Shown here: one piece after another, positions 32,901-42,999 of the stretch
How positions within the stretch are numbered: position 1 is the stretch's first letter
Layout of the letters: every line of letters starts with the position of its first letter
Assembly: GCF_013368755.1 (NCBI RefSeq)
Contig: NC_049563.1
Coordinates: forward strand, 5,766,001 to 5,830,000
Source of the DNA: Talaromyces rugulosus
Taxonomy: Eukaryota > Ascomycota > Eurotiomycetes > Eurotiales > Trichocomaceae
Reading direction: 5' to 3'
Length of the DNA: 64,000 bases
The notes under the pieces: generated by a model
The model's input: the letters and a program-made list of their open reading frames with translations, nothing else
Told to the model about the DNA's origin: nothing
Databases searched by the model: none
Position numbers and translations under genes: made by a program

Positions 32901-33521
32901 CCACTCCAGTTAGATGAAGCTATCCCCACATCTGAGCAGCAAAGACCCGCCGCCGAACGTGCAAACGATATAGTTACTAAGCTACGGCAGGCCTTTGATA
33001 TAGCGCAGACTGAGCTTGTCTCAGCGCAGCAGCGAATGGAAGATAGTGCGAACCGTCGCCGAGAGACTCCTCTGGAGTATAAAGTAGGACAGAAGGTATG
33101 GTTAGACCTTCGGAACATTCGGACCGAACGACCTTCGAAGAAGCTGGACGCCCGACATGCGAAATATACTATACTAGAGAAAGTGGGATCCCATGCGTAC
33201 CGACTCGATGTCCCCGGAACTATTCATGATGTTTTTCATACGACGCTCCTCCGCCCTGCGGGCACACGTCCGCTCCCTTCACAGACCCGACACGATTACC
33301 AGCCACCAGCGCACCTAGTAGAAGGCAATGAAGAGTACCTAGTCGATAGCATACTCGACGAACGGACCATACGTCGGGGCCGCGGACATATGAAGCAATA
33401 CCTTGTCCGTTGGACCGGATATGCGCGACCTACATGGGAACCTGCCCGGTCCATGGAAGACACCGAAGCACTCGACCACTGGCTCCAACACCACAACGCC
33501 CTTGCCGAAGGGGGGGAGTAA
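29907..33521 (+). CDS. Pol of the 257-bp-LTR Gypsy element
   Basis: Polyprotein of 1,204 aa counted from the first ATG (29907); the frame is open from 29817, so it may instead be made as a Gag-Pol fusion. Domains in order: aspartic protease with DSG at 27-29; reverse transcriptase with Asp319 and YLDD at 381-384; RNase H beginning near VEADSSGY; integrase with an HHCC zinc region (GHPGRNMTYA to CDKCG) and DD35E residues Asp849, Asp908, Glu944; and a C-terminal chromodomain (QYLVRWTGYARPTWEPA) that in relatives targets insertion to heterochromatin. The TAA stop touches the 3' LTR, so the polypurine tract lies inside the last codons. Confidence 0.95.
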   Translation: MVGRFDGPPFNIDAWLDRRTNANALIDSGCLTYGIIKETFARKKKLNCSAIKPRPIKGYDGSAPQYIKEIACVTLDIGGNIQEKAYFYVVPKCEYDMILGLPWMEHQHVRIDAAGGRLEFGNGISVDKKNLLRPEYAPRQIGAAAVNALKRMRSRKKEVDIFAVSMRDIEKALAPKPQTDPGNKLPKHYHEFLELFDPKEADKLPPSRPNIDHQIELIDADAKGRKPEIPWGPLYNMSREELLVLRKTLHDLLSKDFIRVSNSPAAAPVLFVRKPGGGLRFCVDYRALNAMTKRDRYPLPLIHETLQRISKARWFTKLDVTAAFHKIRIAEGDEWKTAFRTRFGLYEWLVTPFGLTNAPSTFQRYINWTLREFLDDFVSAYLDDVLIFTEGSRAHHRKQVMRVLERLRTAGLQLDINKCEFEVQTTKYLGFILEAGKGIRMDPAKVSAILEWKAPTCVKDVRSFLGFANFYRQFIRGYSDIIRPLTELTKKGTTFVWTKAANEAFEQLKQMFVSDPILVQFDPEQDTIVEADSSGYVVGGTLSQYDNKGLLRTCAYFSRKCTPAECNYEIHDKELLAIIACLKQWEPELIGTKEFTILTDHRNLKYFMQLRRLNERQMRWAGILSRFNYKLQYRPGRLAARPDALSRRSQDMPDGIDDERLAYRNKRLINPNKVRRDYPEQPPQGRLSNTAPEPHVHATHIEHLTSIGEQWRLAEAEDKNYERIKEAVRQKLPRFPQDLQLRTMVSECTIDAADRLLFRNRQWVPNSEPLRTRIIQDTHDSYLTGHPGRNMTYAIVARQLYWPNLSEDVRRFVNNCDKCGANTVWRQRRQGLLKPLPVPSRMWRDISMDFIEKLPMSDGNTNLMVIVDRLGKGIILVPCKHIDTETVISKFVDRFIREHGPPSSIISDRGTQFVNDLWKGVCERLKIMRRLSTAHHPQTDGQTERANSVVEEYLRNFCTYLQTDWSPLTAIAQLAINGRDATATGISPFFLTHGYNVEPLQLDEAIPTSEQQRPAAERANDIVTKLRQAFDIAQTELVSAQQRMEDSANRRRETPLEYKVGQKVWLDLRNIRTERPSKKLDARHAKYTILEKVGSHAYRLDVPGTIHDVFHTTLLRPAGTRPLPSQTRHDYQPPAHLVEGNEEYLVDSILDERTIRRGRGHMKQYLVRWTGYARPTWEPARSMEDTEALDHWLQHHNALAEGGE

Positions 33522-33778
33522 TGTTAGGGTCTTAGCCCCTGGGATACTCAGGCTTCGCTCTCGTAGAATAACCGCACCTGGTCCGCACCTGGTTCGCCAT
33601 AGAAGAACCCCCTGACGCTACACCAGATTCGCTAGGGCGCCCCCGGGACCCACACTCGCCTGTATCGACATTCGACAATGCGAACCCCTGCGAACCTTTT
33701 CCTTCTCTTTCTCACGTTCGAATCTACTCAATTCCTGGACCTACATAAGGCCAGTAAGACGGGACCTAGCCCGTAACA
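33522..33778 (+). repeat. 3' LTR (257 bp)
   Basis: It appears identical to 28280-28536 and is followed by the target duplication cctca at 33779-33783. Confidence 0.95.
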
Positions 33779-33783
33779 CCTCA

Positions 33784-34900
33784 CCCAGTTGATACCTAGC
33801 GGGGTCAGACAGTACCAAGAACCCAGGTTTTCGTGAAAGACTCAATTCAATACACATGGGAGATGGAGTCTGGTATCAAGGACTTCAGGCAGACTTTATT
33901 TAAGATCACCGCTCAGAAAAAGATTGCGGTAACCTTTTTCAGAAGGGTAGAGCAACTACATATATAACATCGTGCGAGATAGGGGTTGCCTGTCCCAATA
34001 AGTTTCGTGCGGCTTGCCGCCCTGAGGAGCGGCAGGGTGCGGCCAGGAAGAGGCATCTTGCGTTCAGCTATCTGCGTAGCTCGTCTTAATTAGATGCCAT
34101 AAAATCAGGGTTCAGCAAAACCTGCCTACATGAATTATATTATTTATAAGTTAACTATCTCACATTATACCATTTAGCGAAAAGAATAATCTTATATATA
34201 AATACAGAGTATAATGCTACTAAAACTTACCACTCTCCTACTGCTGCATACTCAATCTTCTGGACCCTTTTCTTCCTAATGTCCTTTAACTAAATCTGTA
34301 TGTTTAGAATTGAATACAGTATATATATATATATATTTTCTAAATAACTATAATAAATAACATTAATCCTAGATTTTATTAAAGAAAAAATAACCCTAAT
34401 CCCGCCACTAATTGTAGCGTAGTTCATTACACTTAGGTATTTTGGTTAGATTAGGGCTAGTCGAGTAGGGCTTGACTTGGGCGATGGTACAGTAGTTTGC
34501 ACCTTCAGAGTATAGTACCTTGCAAGGGCAGCCGGCTTTACATGGTTTGCAACTCTTCGACTCTTTCCCAGCGCCACTCCCGCAATCTAATCCACATAAG
34601 GTTTAGGTTGTTAATTTAGTAATTTACGAGCAGTATTGAACGTACGTATACAAAATCGAGTATTTCTTCTTCTATGATTAATATGTAGAACTTTCTAGCA
34701 TGTATCATGCGAATTATGTATGGAAGCACGACATTAATTTCTAAATTAATATATATGCTAAAATATTTTGGTGTATTGTACTCTCAGCATGAATTTCTGT
34801 TGCCCTTAGTTGATTATCATGTAGATGCCCATGGCTAGGATCATATGTTAAGTTCATCAGGCTGAGAAAGAGGCCATGCTACTGCAAGGCAGCCAACCTT
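33784..34900. other. Intergenic region after the intact element
   Basis: No gene is seen. 33784-34130 has moderate GC and continues the sequence interrupted by the element; its GCGGGGTC word (33798) mirrors GACCCCGC before the element (28221-28228). 34130-34900 is AT-rich with a short TA run near 34320. Confidence 0.4.
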
Positions 34901-35380
34901 TTAGAACATAGCAATGGGGTTCGTTGCGTTTGCCGGCCTGTATTGCAGTACATCCCAATGCTCTACAATACATGTTCCATCCATACGATAAATGTCCGCA
35001 AGGGCGGCGGGCTCTGGGTCTTCCTTGACCATAACGTGGATCACACCGATGTCATTGTTAAAATTTGAGCGCAGAACCGTGAAATTTGCCGAAGGAATGA
35101 TGTTAGATAACTTTGCAGCGTTTGCGTCCCGTCCTTGTTCGTCAAAGGGGTCATGCTCGATGAGTTGAACATCGACGTGTGTGTTAAAGGCCTTGATGGG
35201 GTCTTTCTCAACATAGAGTGTTTGAAGAAAATCGGAGAAAATCTGGCGTTGGCATAGCTCATTAGCTTCGCGACTGGGGCATAATGAGTCCTCGTCAAGA
35301 CCAGCACATTTGGGGACAGAGCGTAAGCCAAAAACTGAGACAATGAACAAAGCAGTTGCTGGAAAGGTGATGAGGCGCAT
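34901..35380 (-). CDS. Secreted SnoaL-like (NTF2 fold) protein
   Basis: A single-exon gene of 159 aa with a signal peptide (about residues 1-20, MRLITFPATALFIVSVFGLR). The body carries the SnoaL-like pattern: VDVQLIEHDPF, then VIHVMVKEDPE, and ends IVEHWDVLQYRP. SnoaL-fold proteins act as cyclases, isomerases or hydrolases, or have no known activity; the fungal secreted group is uncharacterised as far as I know. Two cysteine pairs may form disulfides. A TATA-like TATTTATAC lies near 35490. The function here is unassigned. Confidence 0.75.
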   Translation of the reverse strand: MRLITFPATALFIVSVFGLRSVPKCAGLDEDSLCPSREANELCQRQIFSDFLQTLYVEKDPIKAFNTHVDVQLIEHDPFDEQGRDANAAKLSNIIPSANFTVLRSNFNNDIGVIHVMVKEDPEPAALADIYRMDGTCIVEHWDVLQYRPANATNPIAMF

Positions 35381-36238
35381 CTTTAGTATTTTTTAAATCC
35401 GGAAATATTAATATTTGAACAAATATTTTGAATGAGATTGTGAATGTCTGATTATAGACGGGGTTGGGTTTGAACAATATTTTTGACTCTATTTATACTT
35501 ATATTAAAACTGTCCTTTCTTAGCTTTCTGTGGTTATGCGCAAAAAGTGAATTGTTGGGAATAGCGTTGTATCAGTTTACAGTCACAGTGTAAGGTAGGC
35601 TCATAAAGTAACATTTATTGTGTGGTAAACGAATAGTAAGGAATGATACAATTTCTCTGATTGGAGACGATTATATCTTTGGCACATTCCTCAATGACCG
35701 AGTGTAACTCAATCCTCGGAAACTTCGATAGTTGGTTCATCATAGAATGTAAACCTAGTTTGTGCCTGCCCACGTAGTCATAAGTCGTTTGTGGCTCTAA
35801 GTTAAAGGTATTTATGTCAGCCATTAAGTTGACGAATCCGGTTAACTTGGCAAATCGATGACGATTAGGAACAATCCGAATACAAAGGAATACCACTGTA
35901 TCCTCTCTACACCAACAACTAGGTGACAACGGAAAAATCGGATGAAATTCTTTACCTGAGCTATTTATGCGTCATGCTAAGATATCTCCAATCAATCATC
36001 GCAGTTAGTTGTTCCTCGTTAGGCCCACGCGCACCTGAAGCCGGAGGAGTTCGGGTGGGTGGAGGAGGCACGGTTAGTATTAAAACATTCCACATTACCA
36101 TTTTACAATACTGTTAAATTAGATGGCGTACGTTCTAGAGAAAGTTTCAAGGTCTGGAAGCCTAAACTGCAGATTTTAAATACTGTTCAATGCTAACGAG
36201 CATCTGACGTTTATCGAATGCTCCGTTGTTTGGTTCTT
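35381..36238. other. Intergenic region with one doubtful ORF
   Basis: A minus-strand frame of 104 aa at 35615-35929 shows no recognisable domain. It could be a decayed exon or chance. No other gene is seen. Confidence 0.35.
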
Positions 36239-36976
36239 TTATATCATCCATAGAGCTACAAGTACAGAGAGAAGGAGAATGATACCCATATCGGTCCAGG
36301 GAAATAAAACTGTGGCTTCACCTGTTTGACTTGGGCTGCTTGTAGATGTGCTGCTTGCAGATGTGCTGCTTGCAGATGTGCTGCTTGCAACCGCACTGCT
36401 GGTTGATGTTCCACTGTTTGGTGGTCCAAGAACACCACCTTCAACAGAAGCTGGCACGGTGCTTCCATTTGAAGTCACTGCTGAGGTCTTGAACACCTCA
36501 AGCGTATCTGGACTGTTGGCCCTGTGCAAAAGGTTAGGAATGTAGCGGAACTCTGTTGCTTAATGGGATACGTACGGAGGATTGATTACACCAACCATAC
36601 CAGCCTGGCAATGTCCGACTTGACCGCAGTAATACCAAATGGGGTTTGTATCGTTAATCATCAAAGTAAAAATTGTTGACTGATCAGGTACAAATCCGCT
36701 GAAGAAGCTTGTCTCACTTAGAGGGTGACACGGATTCGCAAAAGATGCCTGCACTACTGAATGGTTTCCTGGATAGAAGTGGAACTCAACTTTGCCTCCT
36801 GGAGAAACGGTAAGCGTATCAGGGTCAAAGGTGAGTCCACTTTCGCCCACGTCGATGGTTTGGACCGCGGCGGAACTTGTAGTGGAAGAAGGAAGCGAAG
36901 TCGTTGCAGAGCTGCTTGCCTCGCTGGCAAAAGCAAGCCAACAGAAAACGGCGATAGATCGAAGGATTTGGACCAT
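36239..36976 (-). CDS. GPI-type extracellular cupredoxin (plastocyanin-like)
   Basis: Exons are 36976-36576 and 36521-36239 (54-bp intron), giving 227 aa. A signal peptide covers about residues 1-19. The single cupredoxin domain (about 38-135) has type-1 copper ligands His72 (GNHSV), Cys117 (YYCGQ), His122 (GHC) and Met127 (AGM). A Ser/Thr-rich stalk with four near-identical SAS/STS repeats (coded by repeated DNA at 36340-36395) leads to a hydrophobic C-terminus typical of GPI anchoring. I start at MVQIL (36976); the upstream ATG adds a non-signal leader. Such proteins are common at fungal cell surfaces and are linked to wall or copper biology. The substrate or partner is unknown. Confidence 0.85.
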
Positions 36977-38415
36977 ATTTGATCCAGAAAATGTCAGTGT
37001 ATTAGAGAAGTAATTTTTAGTCAATATGCCAGAAGGAAAAATTCTACCTTTTGTAGTGATGATAGATGTTATCATTTGTTTGTTATTTATACGTGCGAGT
37101 CAAGCAGGTGGATATACCGCCGCTAGCTTAACCCCGCTTTAACATCGCCACTCTCCATACGAGCGTATAGTTGTCAGCGACAATGCAGTTATAACTGGAT
37201 AATTATTTCACCGCCCAAACTGGCATTTGGTCTGTGCGTTTTGACTTACCATATAAAATTATAGTACAAGTTGAAATATTCTTGAAATTTGGCTGAAAGT
37301 GTTGTAGGCTACTACCTATAGACTATGTGTCTCAACTGGAATATTATTCCTCTGGGGCCTGATTCTCATACCCGAACCGTGCACTACTTCCTGTCTCTAT
37401 ACGAGCGTATAGTTTGCGCCTGTAACGCACGGTTTAGGTGCTGTATCCGGATAATTATTCCACCGATAAACTGGTATGTGGTCTGTGCATTGTAGAGATT
37501 TAAAATTTCGGTCGAAATATGTTACCAAGAAATTTTCTTTTTACAAAAAATTCTCTAGAAAACTAAATTGTTTACAAATTGAAATCAATTTGTTTTAATG
37601 GAGCACTACAGCACACGGTTCAGGTGCCGCGACATGTAGCAACCAGAGCAACCAGAGCAAAGTTCCTACAAGACCGTTCTACGGCACCTGAACCGTGCAC
37701 TGTCGTGCCAAACTGTATCCTGTTTCCATACGTATGTGGCTTGAAACGGTGCTGTGATGTTCACTAACTTCGAGCTTCTTTCTCAATGAGGCATTTCGTG
37801 CATCTCAATTAGGAAATTCGAAAGGCTGAGAGGTCTGCCCGGTTTCTTAATGTTTTTTATTAGAAAACGTCTCATTAAAGCTAATATACTGGGCTGCTGA
37901 CGCGCGGGTGGAGCAAGCTTATATGAACTTTAACGGTTTTAGGAAGCTGTGTCGTACTTAGTGTCCAAAGGTCTGATACTTCCAATTACCCGTGCCTCCC
38001 GCGCACCCTGCGCTCTCGCTTCATTTTCCGATGTTTTCGCGGTCGGTGGTCATATAACGCCGATCCATGGTTGTGTATGGAATAGTGGCAAATTCTGGTC
38101 GTCAGCTGCCAACTAGTTTAACCTTCGAGCTACGCCGCTATCAATGAGCATGATAAGATCGTGGTATTACAATACTTATTTGTACTCATTGTTCCCTAGA
38201 ATAATTAAGAAACATTTCATTACTACCTTGCTTTCCAAGACATTTCAATCAAGCAGAATAGCATTATATTCGCTACTCGATCGATTCATTTAATCCAAAT
38301 CCTGTGCCGTCTTCAATCCAGGTGGAAGTACCGAACGTCTTGCGTGCATAATTTTCCCGTAAATGGGTGACATTATACGATAATTTCCGGGAATTACGTT
38401 CTCCTGTTTTGCAAC
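36977..38415. repeat. Intergenic region with repeated palindromic modules
   Basis: No gene is seen in 1.4 kb. Two imperfect direct repeats (37150-37240 and 37392-37490) share a CTATACG-AG-CGTATAG palindrome, GGATAATTATT(T/C)CACCG and GGTCTGTGC. A perfect 15-bp inverted repeat, ACGGTTCAGGTGCCG (37615-37629) and its complement (37682-37696), follows. Variants of the CACGGTT(C/T)AGGTGC word also occur at about 37372 and 37427. Confidence 0.6.
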
Positions 38416-39591
38416 ATGAGAAAAATACAGGGACCATATATAATTGGCTGCTTTCTTTCGGTCATACTAAGGGCTTCCATTGCCCAATATCAGTTTTTCA
38501 CTCCCCCAGGACAAAATGATATAGTATTCACTGTCAACGTTCCTCAAAAAACTGCATCATCTGGGTTAGGACCTATTTTCATCCAAATAAACTCCACTGT
38601 CGACGTTGAGTGGTTTGCATTAGGCCAAGGAACCCATATGCAAGGCTCAAACATTATTGTCGTCTACGGATCAGGGGATAACATTACAGTGTCTCCGAGG
38701 CTAGGCGGGGAACATGTCGAACCTTTGTACAGTTCTCAGGCTCAGGTTTTAGTACTTGCCGGCAGTGGGATTAGCAACGGATCAATCACTGCTAATATCC
38801 GGTGCGACAGCTGTATCACTTGGCCTGGAGGGCACGAGGATGTGACCAGCTCATCAAGTTCCTGGATATGGGCTGTGAAATACGGACAATTACTGGAATC
38901 AGCCAGCGTTTCGGCAACTATCACAATGCATGACATTTACGGTCTTGCATCTTTCAATCTTCCAGAAGCAACTGGTGGAAATTCTGAAAATCCTTTTCTA
39001 ACCCCCTTTAACCCATCTAATTCCAGTACAGCACCAATTGTGACAACATTCAGCACGCAATCAATCAATAGAAGACGGATTGCACATGCTGCAATTATGA
39101 TTCCTGTAATGGCTGTATTGTTTCCTTTGTTCGCTATGGTGCTTCATGTTGTTCCACCCTCGAAAGCAGTACTTGTTCATGCATGGATGCAACTGTTTAC
39201 CCTTGCGTTGGCAACTGCCGGTTTCGGGATTGGAATCTCGCTGGCTATCAATCTCCGGATAACTGGGTCATACCACGTAATTATTGGTATTATAGTTGTT
39301 TCGTCCTTGATCCTTTTTCAGCCCGCGATGGGACTCCTTCAGCATCGATATTTTCACAGAACTGGAGAGAAAGGCATATTTGCTTATTTGCATCGGTGGT
39401 TCGGTTGTTCAATCATAACCCTTGGTATTATAAATGCTGGACTAGGTTTTCGCCTTACCGGCATTGGAACTTCAATTGCGCCAGTTGGTGCTGTGGTTGG
39501 GTACAGTGTTGTTGCAGGAACTGTCTGGATTGGGTATGTATCGGTTATTAGTTTCCTTACCTACAGACGACACCATCGATGTTTTATTTGA
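38416..39591 (+). CDS. DOMON domain / cytochrome b561 membrane oxidoreductase
   Basis: A single-exon gene of 391 aa. A signal peptide (about 1-23) is followed by a DOMON domain like the haem domain of cellobiose dehydrogenase (about 25-180; MQGSNIIVVYG and the later HVEP suggest the Met and His ligands). A Ser/Thr linker then leads to five or six membrane helices from about residue 225 with b561-type histidines (RIAHAAIMIP, LVHAWMQL, YHVIIGI, LHRWFGC). Fungal DOMON-b561 proteins are thought to pass electrons across the membrane, for example to reduce iron or copper outside the cell. It sits near a surface cupredoxin, so a metal or redox link is possible (inference). Confidence 0.85.
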   Translation: MRKIQGPYIIGCFLSVILRASIAQYQFFTPPGQNDIVFTVNVPQKTASSGLGPIFIQINSTVDVEWFALGQGTHMQGSNIIVVYGSGDNITVSPRLGGEHVEPLYSSQAQVLVLAGSGISNGSITANIRCDSCITWPGGHEDVTSSSSSWIWAVKYGQLLESASVSATITMHDIYGLASFNLPEATGGNSENPFLTPFNPSNSSTAPIVTTFSTQSINRRRIAHAAIMIPVMAVLFPLFAMVLHVVPPSKAVLVHAWMQLFTLALATAGFGIGISLAINLRITGSYHVIIGIIVVSSLILFQPAMGLLQHRYFHRTGEKGIFAYLHRWFGCSIITLGIINAGLGFRLTGIGTSIAPVGAVVGYSVVAGTVWIGYVSVISFLTYRRHHRCFI

Positions 39592-40066
39592 TAAGTGTTG
39601 TTAATGAGACACGGCCAAAAGACAATTAACTTCAAATAAGTTCGGCCATCACATGATATATAAATCCCTAGATCCCCTGTCCGCAATATGACAATATCTG
39701 CACTGGTATGCAGTCCAAATGATAACCTCCGTATGCTGTAATACAACAACATCTCGTATGATAATACACCATTCAAGTACTTAGACATTCAACCCAACGC
39801 ATGTCCTAACCTCCCTAGAGGTAATAGTTCTCTGAGAATTAACAGTATGATCTATGTAATTTTCTGCTGTCATTATGTTGCTGAAAAACGATTCTAGGAT
39901 CAATACCAAGAACTTATATTTCCGACTCTTCCCTATCTGGCGAGCCAATCCCTTATCCATTATACCGGCAATACGCGTCTATTATCCAGTTATAAGATAG
40001 CAGTATATATTCTACAGATAATATTAAAGATTTAAGATAGAGATAAACTGTCAAAACGTATCAACC
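39592..40066. other. Intergenic boundary into the repeat compartment
   Basis: No gene is seen. AT content rises toward the LTR fragments that start at 40067. Confidence 0.4.
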
Positions 40067-40186
40067 TGTAAAGCGGTGGGTGTCTGGAAGGACTGTATGT
40101 GAGGGTGTTGGAACCTACTAGGCTCCAAGGGGGTTCCTACTAGGTGTCGAGGCAATATAAAGTAAATGAAGTATATAGTATAGATT
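40067..40186 (-). repeat. Truncated LTR of the family B element
   Basis: About 120 bp align with 52689-52800 (TGTAAAG...GGTGTCTGG...GGGGGTTCCTACTAGG). It is cut off by the next LTR fragment at 40187. Confidence 0.75.
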
Positions 40187-40621
40187 TGTCATAAGAATCG
40201 ATAACGCTCAGCCAATAGATGTGACAGCGGAAGCTAGTTATATAAGCAAAAGTTATTAATGTAATGTCAGAAGAATCAATAACTCACAGCTAATGAATTA
40301 CACTGCACGGGACTATTATCTAAGTAACGCAGTGTATTAATAGGTATATGATGATATAACAAATAGGATACTTAATGTGGCTACTCTCTAACCATACTGT
40401 CACATGATAAGGGAGCTAGAAGTGATGTTTCTAGATATAGAATTAGTGATTCTATTGTCAGAAGAATGGATAACTCACAGCCAATTATGCCACTTATGTC
40501 AGCAGCCACTGAAATAGCGCTATATACGCGGTATATATATAACATATATATGCAATACTAACCAGAATTAGTTTAATGCTCTAGGTATACTTAGTGAGCT
40601 AGAATAAGCTTATAGCAAATG
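40187..40621 (+). repeat. Three nested LTR heads (family A and relatives)
   Basis: 40187-40257 matches the first 70 bp of the family A LTR in the sense direction. Related but diverged starts, TGTCAGAAGAAT(C/G)(A/G)ATAACTCACAG, begin at 40265 and 40456. They look like successive insertions or truncated solo LTRs. Confidence 0.6.
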
Positions 40622-40871
40622 TGTTACGGGCTAAGTCCTGTCTTACTGGCCTAATGTAGGTCCAGGAATTGAATAGATTCGAACGTGAGAAAGAGAAGGA
40701 AAAGGTTTGCAGGGGTTCGCATTGTCAATACAGGTGAGTGTAGGTCCTGGGGGCACCCTAACAAATCTGGTGTAGCGTTAGAGGGTTCTTCTATAGTAGA
40801 TTAGGTATAGACTAGGTGCGGTTATTCTACAAGAACAAAGCCTGAGTATCTTAGGGACTAGGACCTTAACA
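40622..40871 (-). repeat. LTR of a RIP-mutated copy of the 257-bp-LTR family
   Basis: The reverse complement of the 257-bp LTR with scattered C/T and G/A changes and small gaps (250 bp). It is followed directly by the reverse complement of the pol end with its polypurine tract. Confidence 0.9.
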
Positions 40872-42503
40872 TTATTCCCCCCCTTCAGCAGGGGTGTTAT
40901 GGTGTTAAAGCCAGTGGTTAAGTGCTTTAATATCTTCTATAGACTAGGCAGATTCCTATATAGATTGCACATATCCAGTCTAACGGACAAGGTATTACTT
41001 TATATATCTATGGCCCCAATATATAGTCTATTCATTAAGTATATTATTGACTAGGTACTCTTTATTACCTTCTACTAGGTGCGCTAGTGGTTGGTAATTA
41101 TGTTAGGTCTGTAAAGAGAGTAGATATATATCTATAAAGCAGAGAAATATTATATAAAAAATATTATAAATAGTTCTAAAGATATCAAGTCAATATATAT
41201 AGAATCCTACTTTCTCTAGTATAGTATATTTTATATGTCAGATGTCCAGCTTCTTTAAAGGTCATTTAGTCTAAATATTCTAAAGGTTTAACTATACCTT
41301 CTATCCTACTTTATACTTTAAAGGAATCTCTTAGTAATAATTTACATTATCTTCTATTCACTACTACACTACGATAAGCTTAGTCTGCGCTATATTAAAG
41401 GCCTATTATAGCTTAGTAACTATATTATTTATATATTTAGCACCAGGTTTTTGCTGTTTAGATATAGAGATAGCTTTATCTAATTAGAGTGATTCAATGT
41501 TGTATCTATAGATTAAAAAGAAGAGACTAATACTAGTTATAGTAATATTATGTCTATTTATTGCGAGTTGCATAGTTGCAGTTAATAAGCTCTAGTTAGT
41601 TTAGAGATAAATATAGAAGTTCTACAGATATTCTTCCACTATAGAGTTAGTACACTCTGTCTGTCTATTAGTTTAAAGATGATATGTGGTCGATAATTAT
41701 TTTATAATCTTTAGACATTCGCACATGCCTTTCTAAAGGTTATTAACAAATTACGTGCTCTAATCTAATATAATGCTGCTAGACAGCCTATGTTTGTATA
41801 TGAATCAATCAATAAATATTAATATCACTATCTCAGTATCTATGTGTTTGCATAGTATCAATATAATCTTTTTTCCTAGTCAGTCAATGATTACTATAAG
41901 ATTTGTATTCCTATCAGATATTAGGAGTTTCTCTATAAAATCTATATTAATATCTCACTATATTCGCGAGAGGACAGAGAGCGGTTTTAATAATCCTTAT
42001 TAGTATTGTCTCTATATAGTGTTTGTACCATATTTATTACAGTTATTTACAAATTTTTAGACATCATTAGATAGATTTGGTCAATATAGTTGTCAGGCCA
42101 TGATGGCATAGATCATGTTTCAGCTTAAATATCTGGTGAAATAGGAGTTATATATCTCTTGTATAATATAAGTGCATAGTGATTCACTGTCTAATACCTA
42201 TTGTTGGTTTTAAAATAGTAATTAGTCTACTACATCAATCGTGTATTTAGATACTATAGTGTGAAGTTATAAGTTTTAAAGAAACCATAAGAGCTTCTGG
42301 TGTATAGCCTCTTTAATTTATTCATAATTCTTATCTTTAGCTTTAGCTAGTCGCCACTGTTCTTTAATTGATATTGAGTGCTCTATGTAGATAGCATAGA
42401 TATAGGATTCAGGTATAGTGTTTGATAAACAATCTTAGAGAAGTTGTTCTAGATAGTCTCTTTGTACCTTGTTAGAGTTGATAAGACGCTTATTTCGATA
42501 TAC
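40872..42503 (-). pseudogene. RIP-degraded pol C-terminal part (257-bp-LTR family)
   Basis: It matches the intact pol from its stop back to the region after RNase H (equivalent to about 31890). The integrase section near 41770-41990 is easily recognised. Many stops are present. It is cut by the LTR at 42504. Confidence 0.85.
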
Positions 42504-42714
42504 TGTGAGGCCGTGAGACCTTCGGGACGCACCAGATGCCGCACCTCGCTACACTAGCCTCACAGAGAGTTGCCAAGCCACTAATGAAGCGGTATATATA
42601 TACTGACCTTTGCATAGGGATTGCTGAAGGTCAGCAATCAGTTTGACTACCTAGCGAACCATAGCTTTATTATTAAATCCAACTTTTACTTGTTCTCTAT
42701 ATAATATCCTTATA
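42504..42714 (+). repeat. 5' LTR of the 211-bp-LTR element
   Basis: Aligns base for base in length with 49458-49668. The start retains TGTGAGGCCGTGAGACC. Confidence 0.85.
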
Positions 42715-42999
42715 TTCTAATTGCTTTTTATCTTCGGGAAGAGGGCTAGTAAGTTTCAGAATTATGGTTACTACCAGGAGTATCTTTATTCTTATTAATA
42801 TCACTAAACGTTCTGTATTGGTGATAGAAATTTAATCTAGTATATTGGAAATACTGGATGGACATGGTAATAGGGAAGAACTGGTGGTAGAATTGGAAGG
42901 GAATCACTCTATTAGTGAAGACCTGGATTTAGGGATGGTGTGGCTATCTTTAGAATAGGAACTGGAGGACATGTCAATAGAAGAACTTGAAACTATAAA

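Larger units (their letters stand above)
28280..33778 (+). mobile_element. Intact Ty3/Gypsy LTR retrotransposon with chromodomain (257-bp LTRs)
   Basis: Complete 5,499-bp element: 5' LTR 28280-28536, gag, pol, 3' LTR 33522-33778. LTRs begin TGTTA and end TAACA and look identical. The 5-bp target duplication cctca flanks it (28275-28279 and 33779-33783). A polypurine tract lies at 33507-33518. Gag and pol have no stops, so this copy is young and unmutated, unlike the RIP-damaged relative at 40622-50823. Confidence 0.95.

Noticed and set aside
35615..35929. 104-aa ORF as a gene
   Set aside because: No signal peptide, domain, intron logic or recognisable motif; it could be chance in AT-rich DNA.
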